Assembly: GCF_027744825.2 (NCBI RefSeq)
Contig: NC_071334.1
Coordinates: 57,968,437-58,032,436, forward strand
Length of the DNA: 64,000 bases
DNA from: Synchiropus splendidus
Lineage: Eukaryota; Chordata; Actinopteri; Syngnathiformes; Callionymidae
Reading direction: 5' to 3'
The notes beneath the pieces were generated by a model. The model was not told the DNA's origin, searched no databases, and saw only the letters and a list, made by a program, of their open reading frames with translations. Numbering within the stretch: the stretch's first letter is position 1; every line of letters starts with the position of its first letter. Made by a program: the position numbers and the translations under genes. Below, one piece after another: positions 1 to 15,584 of this stretch.

Positions 1-535
1 TTGGGATGTTGTCACACGATGAAGGAGACTAAATGTGACGGCCCTGAAGGAGGGAAAATTAGTGGTTGATATTTATAAACATAAACATGATGATTAAGCG
101 TATGTGCACTGATGCCACTTATATCTGATCATTCTGGAGTCAAACATATATAGCAGTTTGTGAAGACAAAAAAAATGCAAGGCTCGCTTGGAGTACATAA
201 CTGAACCAAACTTTAAACACACATGTTAATAGTGGTGGGGAATGAAAAACGCACAGAATGACTAAGAAAAAAAACAGAAAGAAGTCCTATAGTTAAGGGA
301 TAAGAGAACTAAACTAGAAAAACAAATTGGATTATAAACTTGTAAGATCTTTTAAGGGTAAGGATTTTGGTGTAGAGCCTTGCTGTGTTGTGTTTGTAGC
401 CTCACAGAGTGTTCTGTCAGTTTCATTTTGGGGTTAAATAGTGGCTGTGTGACACAGAAATTGAGAACAAGACAGTGAGATATTAGTAGTCTGTTTTAGT
501 TAAAGACCCAGGTGCTGATTCAGCAGTTATCCTCA

Positions 536-4430
<3,895 letters not shown>

Positions 4431-4436
4431 TTTGCT

Positions 4437-4660
4437 GTACCAAAGGGCCTCACCGGGTGCAGGGTTTTGTTCCAACCAATCAGGCGGACACCATCTCACC
4501 AGTCAGGTGTCTTGGGTGTTCAGCCAGGTGATTGTCACTCTGGAGTTTCATCTGGAGTTGTTCCATCTGAAACCTCACAGGTTAAACTGTGTGATCTTGC
4601 TTCCTTGGAACAAAAATCCACACCACCCTGTCACTTTGAGGACTGGATTGCCCAGGTCTT
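4437..4660. mobile_element. Palindromic MITE-like element
   Basis: The left half (GGGTGCAGGGTTTTGTTCC at about 4457) and the right half (GGAACAAAAATCCACACC at about 4606) are imperfect inverted complements of each other. The text resembles the better-preserved copies at 15585-15775 and 16839-17053. I could not define its target-site duplication, so the boundaries are approximate. Confidence 0.5.
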
Positions 4661-5430
4661 GTTCCAAACATTCAGTGGGTTGGGCAGTATCATGATTTAC
4701 TGCCACACCCCTAGATGGCAGAGAACACAGAGAATAACCTGGGAAATGTGAAATAACTTGATGGATGGCTTTCGCCTTGCCGGGAAACTCATCGTCGATA
4801 TTTCCCCGGAACGAAGCGATTATGCCACCCTGTGCACAAATATATACTATGTTGGAAATACACCTCCCGTGTACCAGGCGTTCGGTTACTCGTGAGAATG
4901 ACCACCAAGAATCCAACAAGAATCCAACAAATTCTTGTCTAATACAAAAGCAGAATTCTGGCTCAGCAACTACACCTGACTTAGCCTTAGCAGAAGTCCG
5001 GTAGAGCGACAAAAACTATCTGAGGTCTTGACCCTTTATACACAAAAGTGTCTCCACGTGGGCTCCGTCCTCATCTGATTGGTCAGCCGTTGACCCCAGT
5101 GATTGTCGCTGGCTCCCTCGTAACCATGACAACGATCACAAGGCATGCTCCCCTCCTCCGGACCCAGGTGGCTCTTATCAAGACCAGCTCCTTCCAGCTC
5201 TGGAGAAGATGGTACTTTCCATCCTCCTCCGTCTGACCTTGGAGCCTCTAAATAAGTTACAACATCTGCTCAGGCCTCCATTGTGCTTCACTCCACCTGT
5301 TTGAACTCCACCTGTAACTTCTCTTTCTCACACACACACTCTCCTCACTCAGCACTCCTCTCTCTGAGAATAACTTTATTAGTAGCACAAGCAATTCCAA
5401 CAATACTAATAGTGTATAATAAATGCACAA
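4661..5430. other. Gene-poor interval, unclassified repeat-like DNA
   Basis: No coding exon can be supported. The open frames on both strands are shadows without splice context. The stretch contains a CA-rich tract at about 5330-5345 and leads into the Tc1 remnant. It could be part of an older element, but I found no terminal repeats. Confidence 0.35.
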
Positions 5431-5439
5431 TTCCCATTG

Positions 5440-5952
5440 ACTATATTACCAAAGCAGGCCGCCACTGGACTATAGATCAGTGGAGACGCCTTCTCTGCAG
5501 TGATGAATCACGCTTTTCCATCTGGCAAGCTGATGGAGGAGCCTGGGTTTGGAGGCTGCCAGGAGAATGGCACATTTCGGACTGCTTTGTTCCAACTGTG
5601 AAATTTGGTGGAGGAGGAATTGTTTTTCTGGAGTTGGGCTTGGTCCCTTAGTTCCAGTGAAAAGAACTGAATGTCTCAGGATCCATGCTTCCAACCTTGT
5701 GGGAACAGTTTGGCGCGGCCCCTTCCTCTTCCAACATGACATGAGTCCTGACCTGAACCCGATAGAACACCTTTGGGATGAATTAGAGCAGAGACTGAGA
5801 GCCAGGCCTTCTCGACCAACATGTGACCTCACCAATGCTGTTTTGGAAGAATGGTCAACAATTCCTACAAACACACTCCTCAACCTTGTGAACAGGCTTC
5901 TCAGAAGAGTTGGAGTTCTAAGACACTTTCCTAGTCAGTGGGCTCCCCACTG
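5440..5952 (+). pseudogene. Tc1-like transposase remnant
   Basis: Two frames give pieces of a Tc1/mariner transposase. The first has HWTIDQW and CSDESRFSIW (the first catalytic Asp region), then W-x-x-PGE and VPTVKFGGGGIV. The second frame has GLGPLVPVK and then SPDLNPIEHLWDELEQR, which carries the Glu of the DD34E triad. The segment between them with the second catalytic Asp is mostly missing: FLFQHDM is followed directly by SPDLNP. The frame also shifts near 5640. This is a dead, internally deleted copy. I did not find its inverted terminal repeats. Confidence 0.85.
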
Positions 5953-5969
5953 ACCATGGCAATAAATCA

Positions 5970-6004
5970 GATTCTGATTCTGATTCTGATTCTGATTCTG
6001 ATCT
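5970..6004 (+). repeat. GATTCT hexanucleotide microsatellite
   Basis: About six near-perfect copies of GATTCT follow the Tc1 remnant directly, just after an AATAAA-like stretch. Confidence 0.9.
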
Positions 6005-6817
6005 GCAAAAGGTGGACCGACATTATCTTGAACCTCATGGCTGAGGAATCAGATGGAACTTAAGTTCACATGTGAGTGAAGGCAGGTGAGGTGGTCATAA
6101 ATACGTATATAACCTGTCATGTTTTCTTTTCTTTCTCTCCTAACTCCCTTAACACTCTACAAAAATGACATGCTGTATGGTTCAGAAGATTAATGGCAGG
6201 TGATTTATTTGCTTCCAAACAGTGTATAAAGTATAGGTGCAGGCATGTACAGTACAAAGACAAAAATCAAAATTTCTAAAAAAAAATAAAAAAAATAAAA
6301 AGAGGAATATATAAATGTACACTCCAATTGCCGCTCAAATACTCAAAATCTTTTTACCTCCAATACAACATTATTTAGCCCAACAATACCATTCTCCACG
6401 ACAGTACTTGCTTTAACTCCACAAACTTCACTCCTAAATCGTCCAAAATATCTTCTGTTAAAGCGAAACATACAGCACAGAATTTGACATGTCTCGATTT
6501 ACAATAATAAGCATCAATGACTTTATGAATATTGCCATAAATAAGGGGTCACCAACCTTTTAGCGACCACAAGCTTCTCCAAGAGCACTGTGTGACCGAA
6601 CGGGTGACCATCGGTTCAGTACACACTTCTGAATTCACGATAAACAATGGAGGATTAATTGATATACCTGTCAAATACTTGTCTCATGGCTGAGTTTTCA
6701 CAACAAATATCAGTGGTGTAACAAAAAAGAATCACTAATCACAAAGTTAAAAAAAAGGTTCAAAACCTGTGAAATCAGCCAAACCATTTCTGTTTTTTCT
6801 TTTGCTGAACTCAAGAA
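6005..6817. other. Non-coding stretch downstream of GIMAP gene A
   Basis: AT-rich sequence with poly-A runs at about 6280-6300 and a hAT-type end (GGGGTCACCAACCTTTTAGC) at about 6545. No gene is seen. It forms the 3' flank of the minus-strand GIMAP gene that ends at 6818. Confidence 0.4.
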
Positions 6818-9800
6818 TTAACCCAAAGGACAATCATTCTTCTGAGTGCTATTCTGAAAAATAGCTGCATAGTTAGGGATCATTTTCAGAAGGTTTTTGA
6901 CCTGCTTGCGGTCTGGAGAATTGTTGTTAAATAGATGGAAACGGTTCTGACACTGTTGGACCATTTCCAGAAGTCGAGGATAGGAGGCGAAGTAATTCCC
7001 CAGTTGTCCATCAAGGTCCTCTGCGTGTGTGAGAAGGATGATGGTGCGATCTCGGATCTTGGTGCCCAGTGTGTTTTCAAACCTCTTCAATAGTTCCGCC
7101 TCATCATCGGAGAAGAATCCAAACTGAAACACCAATAAGATGGTGCAGAGTTTACTCCGACAGAACCCTCGACACTGGGCGATCTGCTGTTCCACGTTGG
7201 GCAACTGATTACTGAAGAGGTCAGGTGTGTCAACTACCCTCACAGGAACACCAAGCTGTGTGAACTTGGCCTCACACTGCTTGGTCACTGGGACAGAGCT
7301 GGGCTCAGATCTGAACAGCGTTGTGGTTTTGCACTGGCCAGCCTTAAGAATGGTATTTCCAGATGCACTCTTCCCAGCTCCACAGCGTCCCAACAGAACC
7401 ATGGTGTATTCTGTTATCTTTGTACCTGACATGAAAACAGCAGGTTAAGAATTTCCACATGTTCTGCAGGACTCAATAAAGACACATTCTTCTGCACAAA
7501 CTCTTTTTTGGAAAAGCGTTCAAACATACCCCTTATTGTCTCATCTGGATCATATGGGTTTCGCATTGAAAGTGTCCTGTTTTGTGAATCTAAAAAAGCA
7601 GCAAAGATTTTTAAAATCAAATATTGACAAGTCTTTGAGTGTATGTAATGAAAACAGGATCCATGCTGCGGAAATGAATCTGTTGTAGCATCCATTCGAG
7701 ATCCGAGACCGCAGCTGTGCGCGACTCATGTTCCAAGTATTCATGAATGGCAAAGTGGCCTCTGCACAGCCAGGTCTTTGTACCCGCACTGAACATGTAT
7801 CTATGAGGAAGCCACTGCTACAGTATGTGACGGCGCTCACAGAACGATACAGTTCCTGCTCTATAGCAATGAAACAGAAATAGATAAATGGATCATAGAT
7901 GAATGACATGGACGTACCTTTTCTGGGAGAAGGCAGCTGTGGTGTCGCAGGGAGACCTCCAGTGCTGTAAAGATATCTATAAACACCAGGATCAGGTTGC
8001 ATAGTACTGATGTAGGCAAAGATCACAAACAATCTGATTCTGAGGTCATGAGGCATGTTGCTCAGAGTGGCATTTTTAACCTGAAGCACGTCATGCACTC
8101 AACTATCTTTAAACATTTCATTTTTTTGGTTAGTCCTCAGTCAGCACTCATGGCAAAGCAAAATGGATGATCTTGTTTATGTCACGTTCACATCTTCTAG
8201 AGACAAATGAGCAGATTCAACTCATTCATGGCTAGTCTGATCAGGTAAAAAAAAAGTACCAACAGGCACATACACACAGATAGACACGTTTGTATCTCTA
8301 TTTTTGTGAGAATCTCTTTGCCATAATGCACTATTAACACAATAATGATTGTACACCTGTCAACAATGATCCGAGGAGTTACAAGGCACTGCCTCATTGG
8401 CCTCCCCTGACTGCGCGTCACTGTACTTGTTGAGTGCTACTGGATGTGACTCTTGTACCTGTTGTTCTCCAGGGATTCCTTCCTTCTTTTCACGACCTCT
8501 TCACTGTAGTTAATGTACTGATAGTGGAATGAGGTTCCGTTGCAACACCACCTCCGACAGTCACCGGCCAGGTTTTCTTTGTTCAAGGCTACAGTGAGGT
8601 TGAAGTGATCCATCAGGTGATGGAGGGAATGGTAGCTGTCTACATCTTGTAGCAAAACTACAAGATACGGCAACAGTGAGTCACCGAAAATGTATGTAAG
8701 TTTGGTTATTTGAGCAACAGCTTTCTCCTCTGTGGCCTCAGCAGGATCTACTACGAGGATAAATAGGTCCGGTCCTGGGTGGGAGATGGCCATGAAGTCA
8801 ATGATCTGCTGGTCGGGACTCTGGCAGTGTTCGTCGAAGAAATTAGGTGTGTTTATCACACGGAAGTTGTGGTTTCTGCTTTGAGTAAGATGGTTGCTGA
8901 CTGTAAGAAACGCACTCGGATTGCGAAGGATCTGATTTCCAACGTCGTTCTTTAACAGTGCTGCTGTTCCCAACACTGCGACAGACAGGGATTTGGGGTA
9001 CGCTGAGGAAAGACGAGCGCAGGAACATACAGCACAGATTTAGTCCTACAATTGTATTGCTATGGAGCTGTAACTTCATTTGTGCAACTGCTGTATAACT
9101 CTTGATACATGAGGAAGCCTTTAAAGTATCCTTTAACTAAATTGATCTGTAGAAAAAAGTTCTTTCACATTTCACATTTCATTTTCATCATCAGTTAATT
9201 TCCTCCTGTAGCACTTGCACGGATAATACAGTTCCAAAACAACATTCCAACACACAAGACAATATATTAGAAATGATTGGCATAAACGTGCGCACACACA
9301 CGTTTGTCTTCCTGTCTTAGTGAGTTCCGTCATTGACATACATTGACATAACCCTATCCCCAGCCTCTCGTCCTAAACCTGGCCATCTAAAACAAATGGC
9401 TAAACTTAACCTTTACTCTCAACCAAACTAAAACCCAATTATAATAACAGAGCTATTTTGTAGTTTTAACCCTCAAACTGAGGCTTGACAAAGTGAGGAC
9501 CGGCAAAAATGTCCTCACCCTTTAATTAAAAGCACATCAACACATCTATTTTTGTGAGGACCCTTCATTGACACGATACTTTCCCCAACTCTCTCACCCT
9601 TAACTTAAACATCTACAGCAAATGGCTAGCATTAATCAGGACTTCTATCCAAACTTACACCCAATTGTAATGACCCATGTTCAGCACTGAATTATGGTGC
9701 AAAAGAGGGTGTTGTTTAAAAACAACCAATTAAAATCGAGAGATACAACAATAAAACAAAATGATAAAACACAAACACACATTCAGTGAATACAGAAACA

Positions 9801-9962
9801 CAGAGCATAAAATCTGACCAGCTGCAGATACACTCAATAAGAAGTACAAAATAAATCTTTAATCACACAGTGAGATTTCTTTACAAATCATTCATAAAGA
9901 TTAAAAATATTAAACTCACATGTTGGCGAATGCCAAGAGCCACCTCTGGTCATAGAACTCAT
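6818..9962 (-). CDS. Two-domain GIMAP (AIG1-type) GTPase, pair A
   Basis: I assembled five exons: 9962..9920, 9002..8459, 7964..7918, 7589..7530 and 7425..6818. Every boundary is GT-AG and the total is 1302 nt, one open frame of 433 codons plus stop. Residues 15-195 form a GIMAP-like domain whose G1 reads GTAALLKND instead of GxxGxGKS, so nucleotide binding is unlikely. A Pro/Ser linker (TPQLPSPRK) made by the two tiny exons follows. From residue 232 comes a second domain with an intact P-loop GRCGAGKS (244-251), a DTPD G3 motif, THAED at G4 and a FHLFNNNS GIMAP box. Multi-domain architecture recalls GIMAP8. GIMAPs act at lymphocyte endomembranes. It shares a short promoter with the plus-strand gene at 10105. 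Exon structure is mirrored in copies B and C, which supports it. Confidence 0.88.
8382..8423. mobile_element. hAT-type terminal fragment next to GIMAP exon A
   Basis: The text GGCACTGCCTCATTGGCCTC followed by a CTGACTGCGCGTCACTG end resembles the right end of the hAT-like element at 31535-35540. The same fragment sits at 14341-14382 in pair B and is absent from pair C. It lies just downstream of the splice donor of the first G-domain exon. Confidence 0.55.
9290..9610. repeat. Fish interspersed repeat with GTGAGGACC / TGTCCTCAC text
   Basis: The stretch, inside intron 1 of GIMAP gene A, carries TTTTGTGAGGACC-like and AAAATGTCCTCACC-like modules and an ACCCTA-type interior. This is a very common dispersed teleost repeat style. 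Boundaries are approximate and no coding content is seen. Confidence 0.5.
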
Positions 9963-10104
9963 AGCTGCTGCTCGGGGGTTGAAGGCAGAATGGCAGGATT
10001 CTTTCGTGTCATTGTCACTGGGTGAGAAATCCCCCGCCAGTAGAGGCGTAGCCTTTCACCATAAAAAAAACCAAGAAGAAACCACAACCTATCATTCGGA
10101 GAAC
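9963..10104. promoter_or_regulatory. Head-to-head intergenic (bidirectional promoter) of GIMAP pair A
   Basis: Only 142 bp separate the start codon of the minus-strand two-domain gene (9962) from that of the plus-strand gene (10105). The block beginning ATAGCTGCTGCTCGG is conserved in pairs B and C. An AAACCACAA text near 10080 fits a RUNX-type site, but this is a single-motif suggestion. No clear TATA box is seen. Confidence 0.6.
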
Positions 10105-10807
10105 ATGGGTTCCAAACCTTCACTTCCTCAAGGTGAGCGTCGCTTTCTCCGTCTTTTTATCCAGATTACGCACTTAATGAAAGCTTCTAATTGCAGGCGA
10201 TCCACTGAGGATCGTGTTGATCGGTAAGACTGGAGTTGGGAAGAGCGCGACTGGAAACACCATATTGGGAAAAGAAGTGTTTCTTTCTTCGGCCAGTGGG
10301 GGTTCAGTTACACAGGCGTGCTGTTTAGAAAGGACAACTGCTTCCAGACACATCACAGTGGTTGATACTCCTGGGGTCTTGGATGGCGCGAAAAGCACAG
10401 AGTCAATAAGACAAGAGATCCTGAAGTGCATCCATATGTCAGACCCTGGTCCTCACGTCTTCCTTCTGGTCATGCAAGTTGGACGTTTTAGCCCAGAAGA
10501 AGAAAGAGCAGTGGAATTTCTGGAGAAGACCTTTGGAACAGAGGCATCCAAGTACATGATAGTCCTCTTCACACGAGGGGATAAACTACATGGAAGACAC
10601 AGCAACCTGCAGAAGTACCTGCAGAATAGCCATCCCAAACTCCTGGACATAGTCCACAAGTGTGGGAGCCGCTACCACATGTTTAATAACAAGGACAGAT
10701 GGCACAGGCAACAAGTGGTGAGGCTGATAGAGAAGATTGATGACATGGTGGCTGGAAACGGTGGACGGTACTTTACAGAGGAGATGTTAGAGAACACACA
10801 GAGTTAA
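10105..10807 (+). CDS. Single-domain GIMAP GTPase with predicted myristoyl signal, pair A
   Basis: Exon 1 is 10105..10132 and exon 2 is 10197..10807, with GT-AG junctions, for a product of 212 residues. The N terminus [10 protein letters not shown] fits the N-myristoylation rule (Gly2, Ser6). The G domain has G1 GKTGVGKS at 19-26, the G2 Thr in SVTQ, G3 DTPG at 66-69, G4 TRGD at 135-138 and a GIMAP box ending [12 protein letters not shown]-binding AIG1-family member is therefore expected. It ends about 60 residues earlier than the sister gene at 22424, with a stop soon after EEMLENTQS. It is divergent from the two-domain gene at 9962. A poly-A signal (AATAAA) lies at 11153. Which GIMAP number it matches cannot be told, because fish and mammalian families expanded separately. 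Confidence 0.93.
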
Positions 10808-11152
10808 TGGACGGACAAGAGAGGATACTCTGAGCAGAGGGTTTACAACTTCTGCTTCATCTCCCTGTGGCTGGAGCCTCGCTGAGAACTGATGATCAAA
10901 GATCGACTAGATCAAACCACCTGGTTTGGGATCTGGGGCCACATTCCTCCTCAGCCACGTCCTGTAAAGTCACCCTGAGATGACCATTTTAACAAGTATG
11001 TGATATTAGTGTTTTTGTAATGAGAGATTGAACTATTTACTTTATGGGAGAACAAAGCAAATGTATGATTCACACCTTGCTCTCCTTGTTACCGTGGATT
11101 CCCTCTGTGTGTGGTGAAAGGATTAATATATCACTGCTATCTTGTTCCAGAA

Positions 11153-11158
11153 AATAAA
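11153..11158 (+). terminator. Poly-A signal AATAAA of the plus-strand GIMAP gene A
   Basis: An AATAAA hexamer about 350 bases after the stop codon, in an otherwise non-coding 3' flank. It is the first canonical signal on that strand. Confidence 0.6.
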
Positions 11159-11693
11159 AGACATTTCCCCAGAGATCCCCTTGTGCCATCCACTCACTGA
11201 CTGACAGACTGACTTACACTCTAACTGACCACCTGAGGGAGCTGGAGCAACAGTTATTCCACTGTTGTCTTCCTGATTTTCTGTGGTTTGTTTCAATGTT
11301 TTTACATTGTTTATTTATTTATTATAATTGCAATATTTTACCCTAAATCTTTACTATTCAACAATGATAAACTTAAAAAAAAACATCATCATTAAATATT
11401 GAAATGTATTATCAATATGTCGTTTTGGCTATATGTATGTATAACAATTATCATACAAAACATTACCATTGCTCCTACCGCAACTAATAATCATATAAAT
11501 AGCAAAGGGAGGTCGCTTGCACAATGCGTCTATGTACAACACTGGAGAGGGCAGTATGTGCTTGTTGTTTATTTACAGTATGTAATGAAGCTTTTGTTGC
11601 TGTACATGAGCTGTGTCTGCTCTGATAAATGTTATTTGCCACTCAGTGTTCTGGTACAGTGACAGCTATAACACACTGCAGACTGAAGGACCT
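11159..11693. other. Spacer between GIMAP pairs A and B
   Basis: AT-rich sequence with no supportable exon; it ends where the block shared with 17494-18224 begins. Confidence 0.4.
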
Positions 11694-11699
11694 GTCTAC

Positions 11700-12424
11700 A
11701 TGAAGGATGGTTAAAACACACTGATGTCTAGAAAACTGTTCATCAACACACAATTCATGACAACATCGGACTTTATAAACAGAAAAACACAGCGTTTTAA
11801 TGGTCCAGAACATGACAAGGATGACATGGGTTCCAAACATGAAGGAGCTACAATCATGTTTATCATCACATGTTTGATGTTGAAGTTGAGACGTCACATC
11901 TGTCTCCTGTCAAACTCACTCAAGTGGTAAGCATGAGCTCGAATGCAACAAGAACAGAAAATAACACAAATGGCCTGCATAAAACCATCAAGACAAAAAA
12001 ATATATATGTAGAATATATATATAGAAATCACATGCTCTGGGGGCTGGCGCCTTGTGCCTTGTGTGTCAATCATTCTCAACACCACCAGGCAGAAGCTGA
12101 CGTCCTTCTTCATCACAGGTGCTGACACCCGTCAGTCAACAGAATCCAGGACGTTTCATGCCAGGGATCAGCTGATCTGCTGCGCTGAAGGGTGAGATTT
12201 CTAGAAGCAAAACTTGATTTCACCATGAATTATTTTAATTCTAATAAACTAATTTCTATGGTGAAATGTTTGATCTCAACAGACTCCCACTCAGAATAAC
12301 TGTTAGCTTAATGGACTTACTGAACAAACTACATCGAGGAACAAAAAAGTGATACATATTATCTCATATACATTTGGGAGAGCCCCACCTCTAATGGTTC
12401 TCTTCTCGCTCCAAATAGGAAGAC
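11700..12424. repeat. Duplicated 3'-flank block, copy 1 (partner 17494-18224)
   Basis: This block is nearly identical to 17494-18224 (offset about 5.79 kb), including the AATATATATATAGAAATCAC tract and the text up to the GIMAP stop codon. It flanks the 3' end of the minus-strand GIMAP copies B and C. The high identity implies a recent duplication or conversion. No coding content is clear. Confidence 0.85.
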
Positions 12425-12587
12425 CTAACCCAAACGACAGTCATCTTTCTTCCCATCGTTCTTGAAAATAGGGATCATTTTCAGAAGGTTTTTGACCTGC
12501 TTGCGGTCTGGAGAGTTGTTGTTAAACAGATGATAGCGGTGGTGACACTGTTGAACCATTGCCAAAAGTGGGGCAACGGCATTGAAG

Positions 12588-12951
12588 ACTTAGACTTAGA
12601 CTAGACTTAGACTTGACTTTATTGATCCTTTTGGGATGACTCCCTCCAGGAAATTTACGTTTCCAGTAACAATAGAGGCAAGGAAGGGCATGCAGTTAGG
12701 AAGAGCATCACACAGAGAAATAAGGAAGAAAATACAAATGAAATAAAAATAATAATACTAATAACCTGGAAGTTAAAATACAATTGAAAATAAAATAAGA
12801 TTTTAAGAAAAAAAAAATATATATATAATAAAAAATAAAATAAAATAAAATAAAAAATAAAAAAGTTAAAAATTAAACTAGGTTAAAAAGGGTTATTGCA
12901 CCGTAGGGATGGTTATTGCACATTGAGATGGGTATTGCACATTGTAAGAAG
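12588..12951. mobile_element. 364-bp insertion in the GIMAP B last exon
   Basis: Alignment with copy C shows extra sequence between ...GGCATTGAAG and TATTCTCTCACATC. It begins with repeated GACTTA units and TTTATTGATCC, continues through an A-rich interior, and ends with repeated GGTTATTGCAC-like units. GAAG borders both sides (12584-12587 and 12948-12951), a possible 4-bp target duplication. The TTTATTGATCC...GGGATGACTCCCT text is common in dispersed fish repeats; I cannot assign the class. Confidence 0.75.
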
Positions 12952-14340
12952 TATTCTCTCACATCACCTTTAAGGACCTCTGCGTGTGTGAGAAGGATGA
13001 TGGTGCGATCTCGAATCCTGGTGCCCAGTGTGGTTTCAAACCTGTCCAAAAGTCCCATCTCATTGTCTGACAAACGGCCCAGCTGTAACACCAATAAGAT
13101 GGTGCAGGGTTCACTCCGACAGTATTCCCGACACTGGGCGATCTGCTGTTCCACGTTGGGCAACTGATTACTTAAGAGGTCTGGTGTGTCAACTACCCTC
13201 ACTGGAATGCCAAACTGTGTGAACCTGGCCTCACACTGCTTGGTCACCGGCACAGAGCTGGCCTCGGATTGGAACAGCGTTGTGGTTTTGCACTGGCCAG
13301 CCTTAAGAATGGTATTTCCAGATGCACTCTTCCCAGCTCCACAGCGTCCCAACAGAACCATGGTGTATTGTGTTATCTTTGTACCTGACATGGAATGAGC
13401 AGGTTAAGAATTTCCACATGTTCTGCAGGACTCAATAAAGACACATTCTTCTGCACAAACTCTTTTTGGAAAAGCGTTCAAACATACCTATACTTATTGT
13501 CTCATATACTGGATCAGATGGGTTTCGCATTGAAAGTGTCCTGTTTTGTGAATCTAAAAAAGCAGAAAAAGCAGCAAAGATTTTTTAAATCAAATATTGA
13601 CACGTCTTTGAGTGTATGTAGTGAAAACAGGATCCATGCTGCAGAAATGAATCTGTTGTAGCGTCCACCAGAGATCAGATTAAAATGACCGCAGCTGTGC
13701 GCGACTCATGTTCCAAGTATTCATGAATGGCAAAGTGGCCTCTGCACAGCCAGGTCTTTGTACCCGCACTGAACATGTATCTATGAGGAAGCCACTGCTG
13801 CAGTATGTGACGGCGCTCACAGAACGATACAGTTTCTGCTCTATAGCAATGAAACAGAAATAGATAAATGGATCATAGATGAATGACACGGACGTACCTT
13901 TTCTGGGAGAAGGCAGCTGTGGTGTCGCAGGGAGACCTCCAGTGCTGTAAAGATATTGAAAAACACCAGGATCAGGTTGCATAGTACTGATGTAGGCAAT
14001 TCTGAGGTCATGGCTGGCATGTTGCTCAGAGTGACATCTTTAAACATTTTTACATTTTTCTTCAAGAGATTATGATCTCTCAGTTCAGATTTTAACAAAG
14101 ACGTGCCACCGTGTTGATCATCCTTTTTCTGTTTGAATAATGTTACAAATAGACAGAGACATTAAAGAGTGACCAGGCAGGCGTCTTTCTCTAGATAGGG
14201 AGTTTTTTTTTTGGCACCTCTGTAGTCCCTCGCCACATGCCTCATTAACACCAGTTAGGGATTAGTTTGCATAAACGTAACATCCATTATATGTGTGATT
14301 ATAGTGAGAAGAAATATACATTTGGCTGGAATTTGTATTC

Positions 14341-14382
14341 CAAGGCACTGCCTCATTGGCCTCCCCTGACTGCACATCACTG
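14341..14382. mobile_element. hAT-type terminal fragment next to GIMAP exon B
   Basis: This is the same fragment as at 8382-8423, in the same place relative to the first-domain exon, so it was present before A and B separated or was copied by conversion. Confidence 0.5.
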
Positions 14383-15584
14383 TACTTGTTGAGTGCTACT
14401 GGATGTGACTCTTGTACCTGTTGTTCTCCAGGGATTCCTTCCTTCTTTTCACGACCTCCTCACTGTAGTTATTGTACTGATAGAGAAAGGAGCTTCTGTC
14501 GCAGCACCACCTCTGACAGTCACCGGCCAGGTTTTCTTTTTTCAAGGCCACAGTCAGGTTGAACAGATCCATCAGGTGATGGAGGGAATGGTAGCTGTCA
14601 ACATCTTGTAGCAAAACTACAAGATACGGCAACAGTGAGTCACCGAAAATGTATGTAAGTTTGGTTATTTGAGCAACAGCTTTCTCCTCTGTGGCCTCAG
14701 CAGGATCTACTACGAGGATAAATAGGTCCGGTCCTGGGTGGGAGATGGCCATGAAGTCAATGATCTGCTGGTCGGGGTACTTGCAGTCTTTGTTGAAGAA
14801 ATTAGGTGCATTTATCACATGGAAGGTCTGGTTTCTGCTTTGAGAAAGATGGTCGCTGACTTTCAGAAACGCCCTCTGATCGCGAAGGATGTGATTTCCA
14901 ACGTCGTTCTTTAACAGTGCTGCTGTTCCCAACACTGCGACAGACAGGGATTTGGGGTACGCTGAGGAAAGACGAGAGCAGGAACATACAGCACAAATTA
15001 AGTCCTGTCATTGTATTGCTTTGGAGCTGTACCTTCATTTGTGTCTTTACCCACAACACCCTGTTTCCAACTGCAAACATCCTCTGATGGCTCTGCCATT
15101 GCCGGACGTAGACGACAGAGAGCACAAGGACCTGACACAGGACTTTGTGGAGACAGGGGGACTGTGACCCAGTGAAGGCTAAAATGTGTCACCAGCACCA
15201 GAACAATGATGGCACTGGGCAACACCTTCAGTAGAAAACTGAACCCTCTGACAACACCAAAACATGATGGGAGTCATTGTTCATTGTCAAGCATTTATTC
15301 ATTTAATAATTATCTATATAGATTATTTATTATTTATGCATTTATATAATTTGCGTTCATCTGTAATTATGTGAGACATGTTGAATTTCCCCACTGTGGG
15401 ACAAAGGACATATAAATCTAATCAATCACTTGCCCACATTTCACATTTCCAAAACAACATTCCAAGAAACAGGATAATGAGATCTACAAGGAACGAGTGT
15501 TATAAATACACACAAGTTTGTCACACCATCTTTGAGGGGTCCGCTCATTGACATTACTGTTTCTCATCATCACTCACCCAAAAC

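Noticed and set aside
4575..5012. 145-codon minus-strand frame next to the palindromic repeat
   Set aside because: It runs across the MITE-like palindrome and shows no domain or splice support.
6886..7080. Second minus-strand frame inside the GIMAP A last exon
   Set aside because: Shadow frame; the P-loop frame covers the exon and matches the family.
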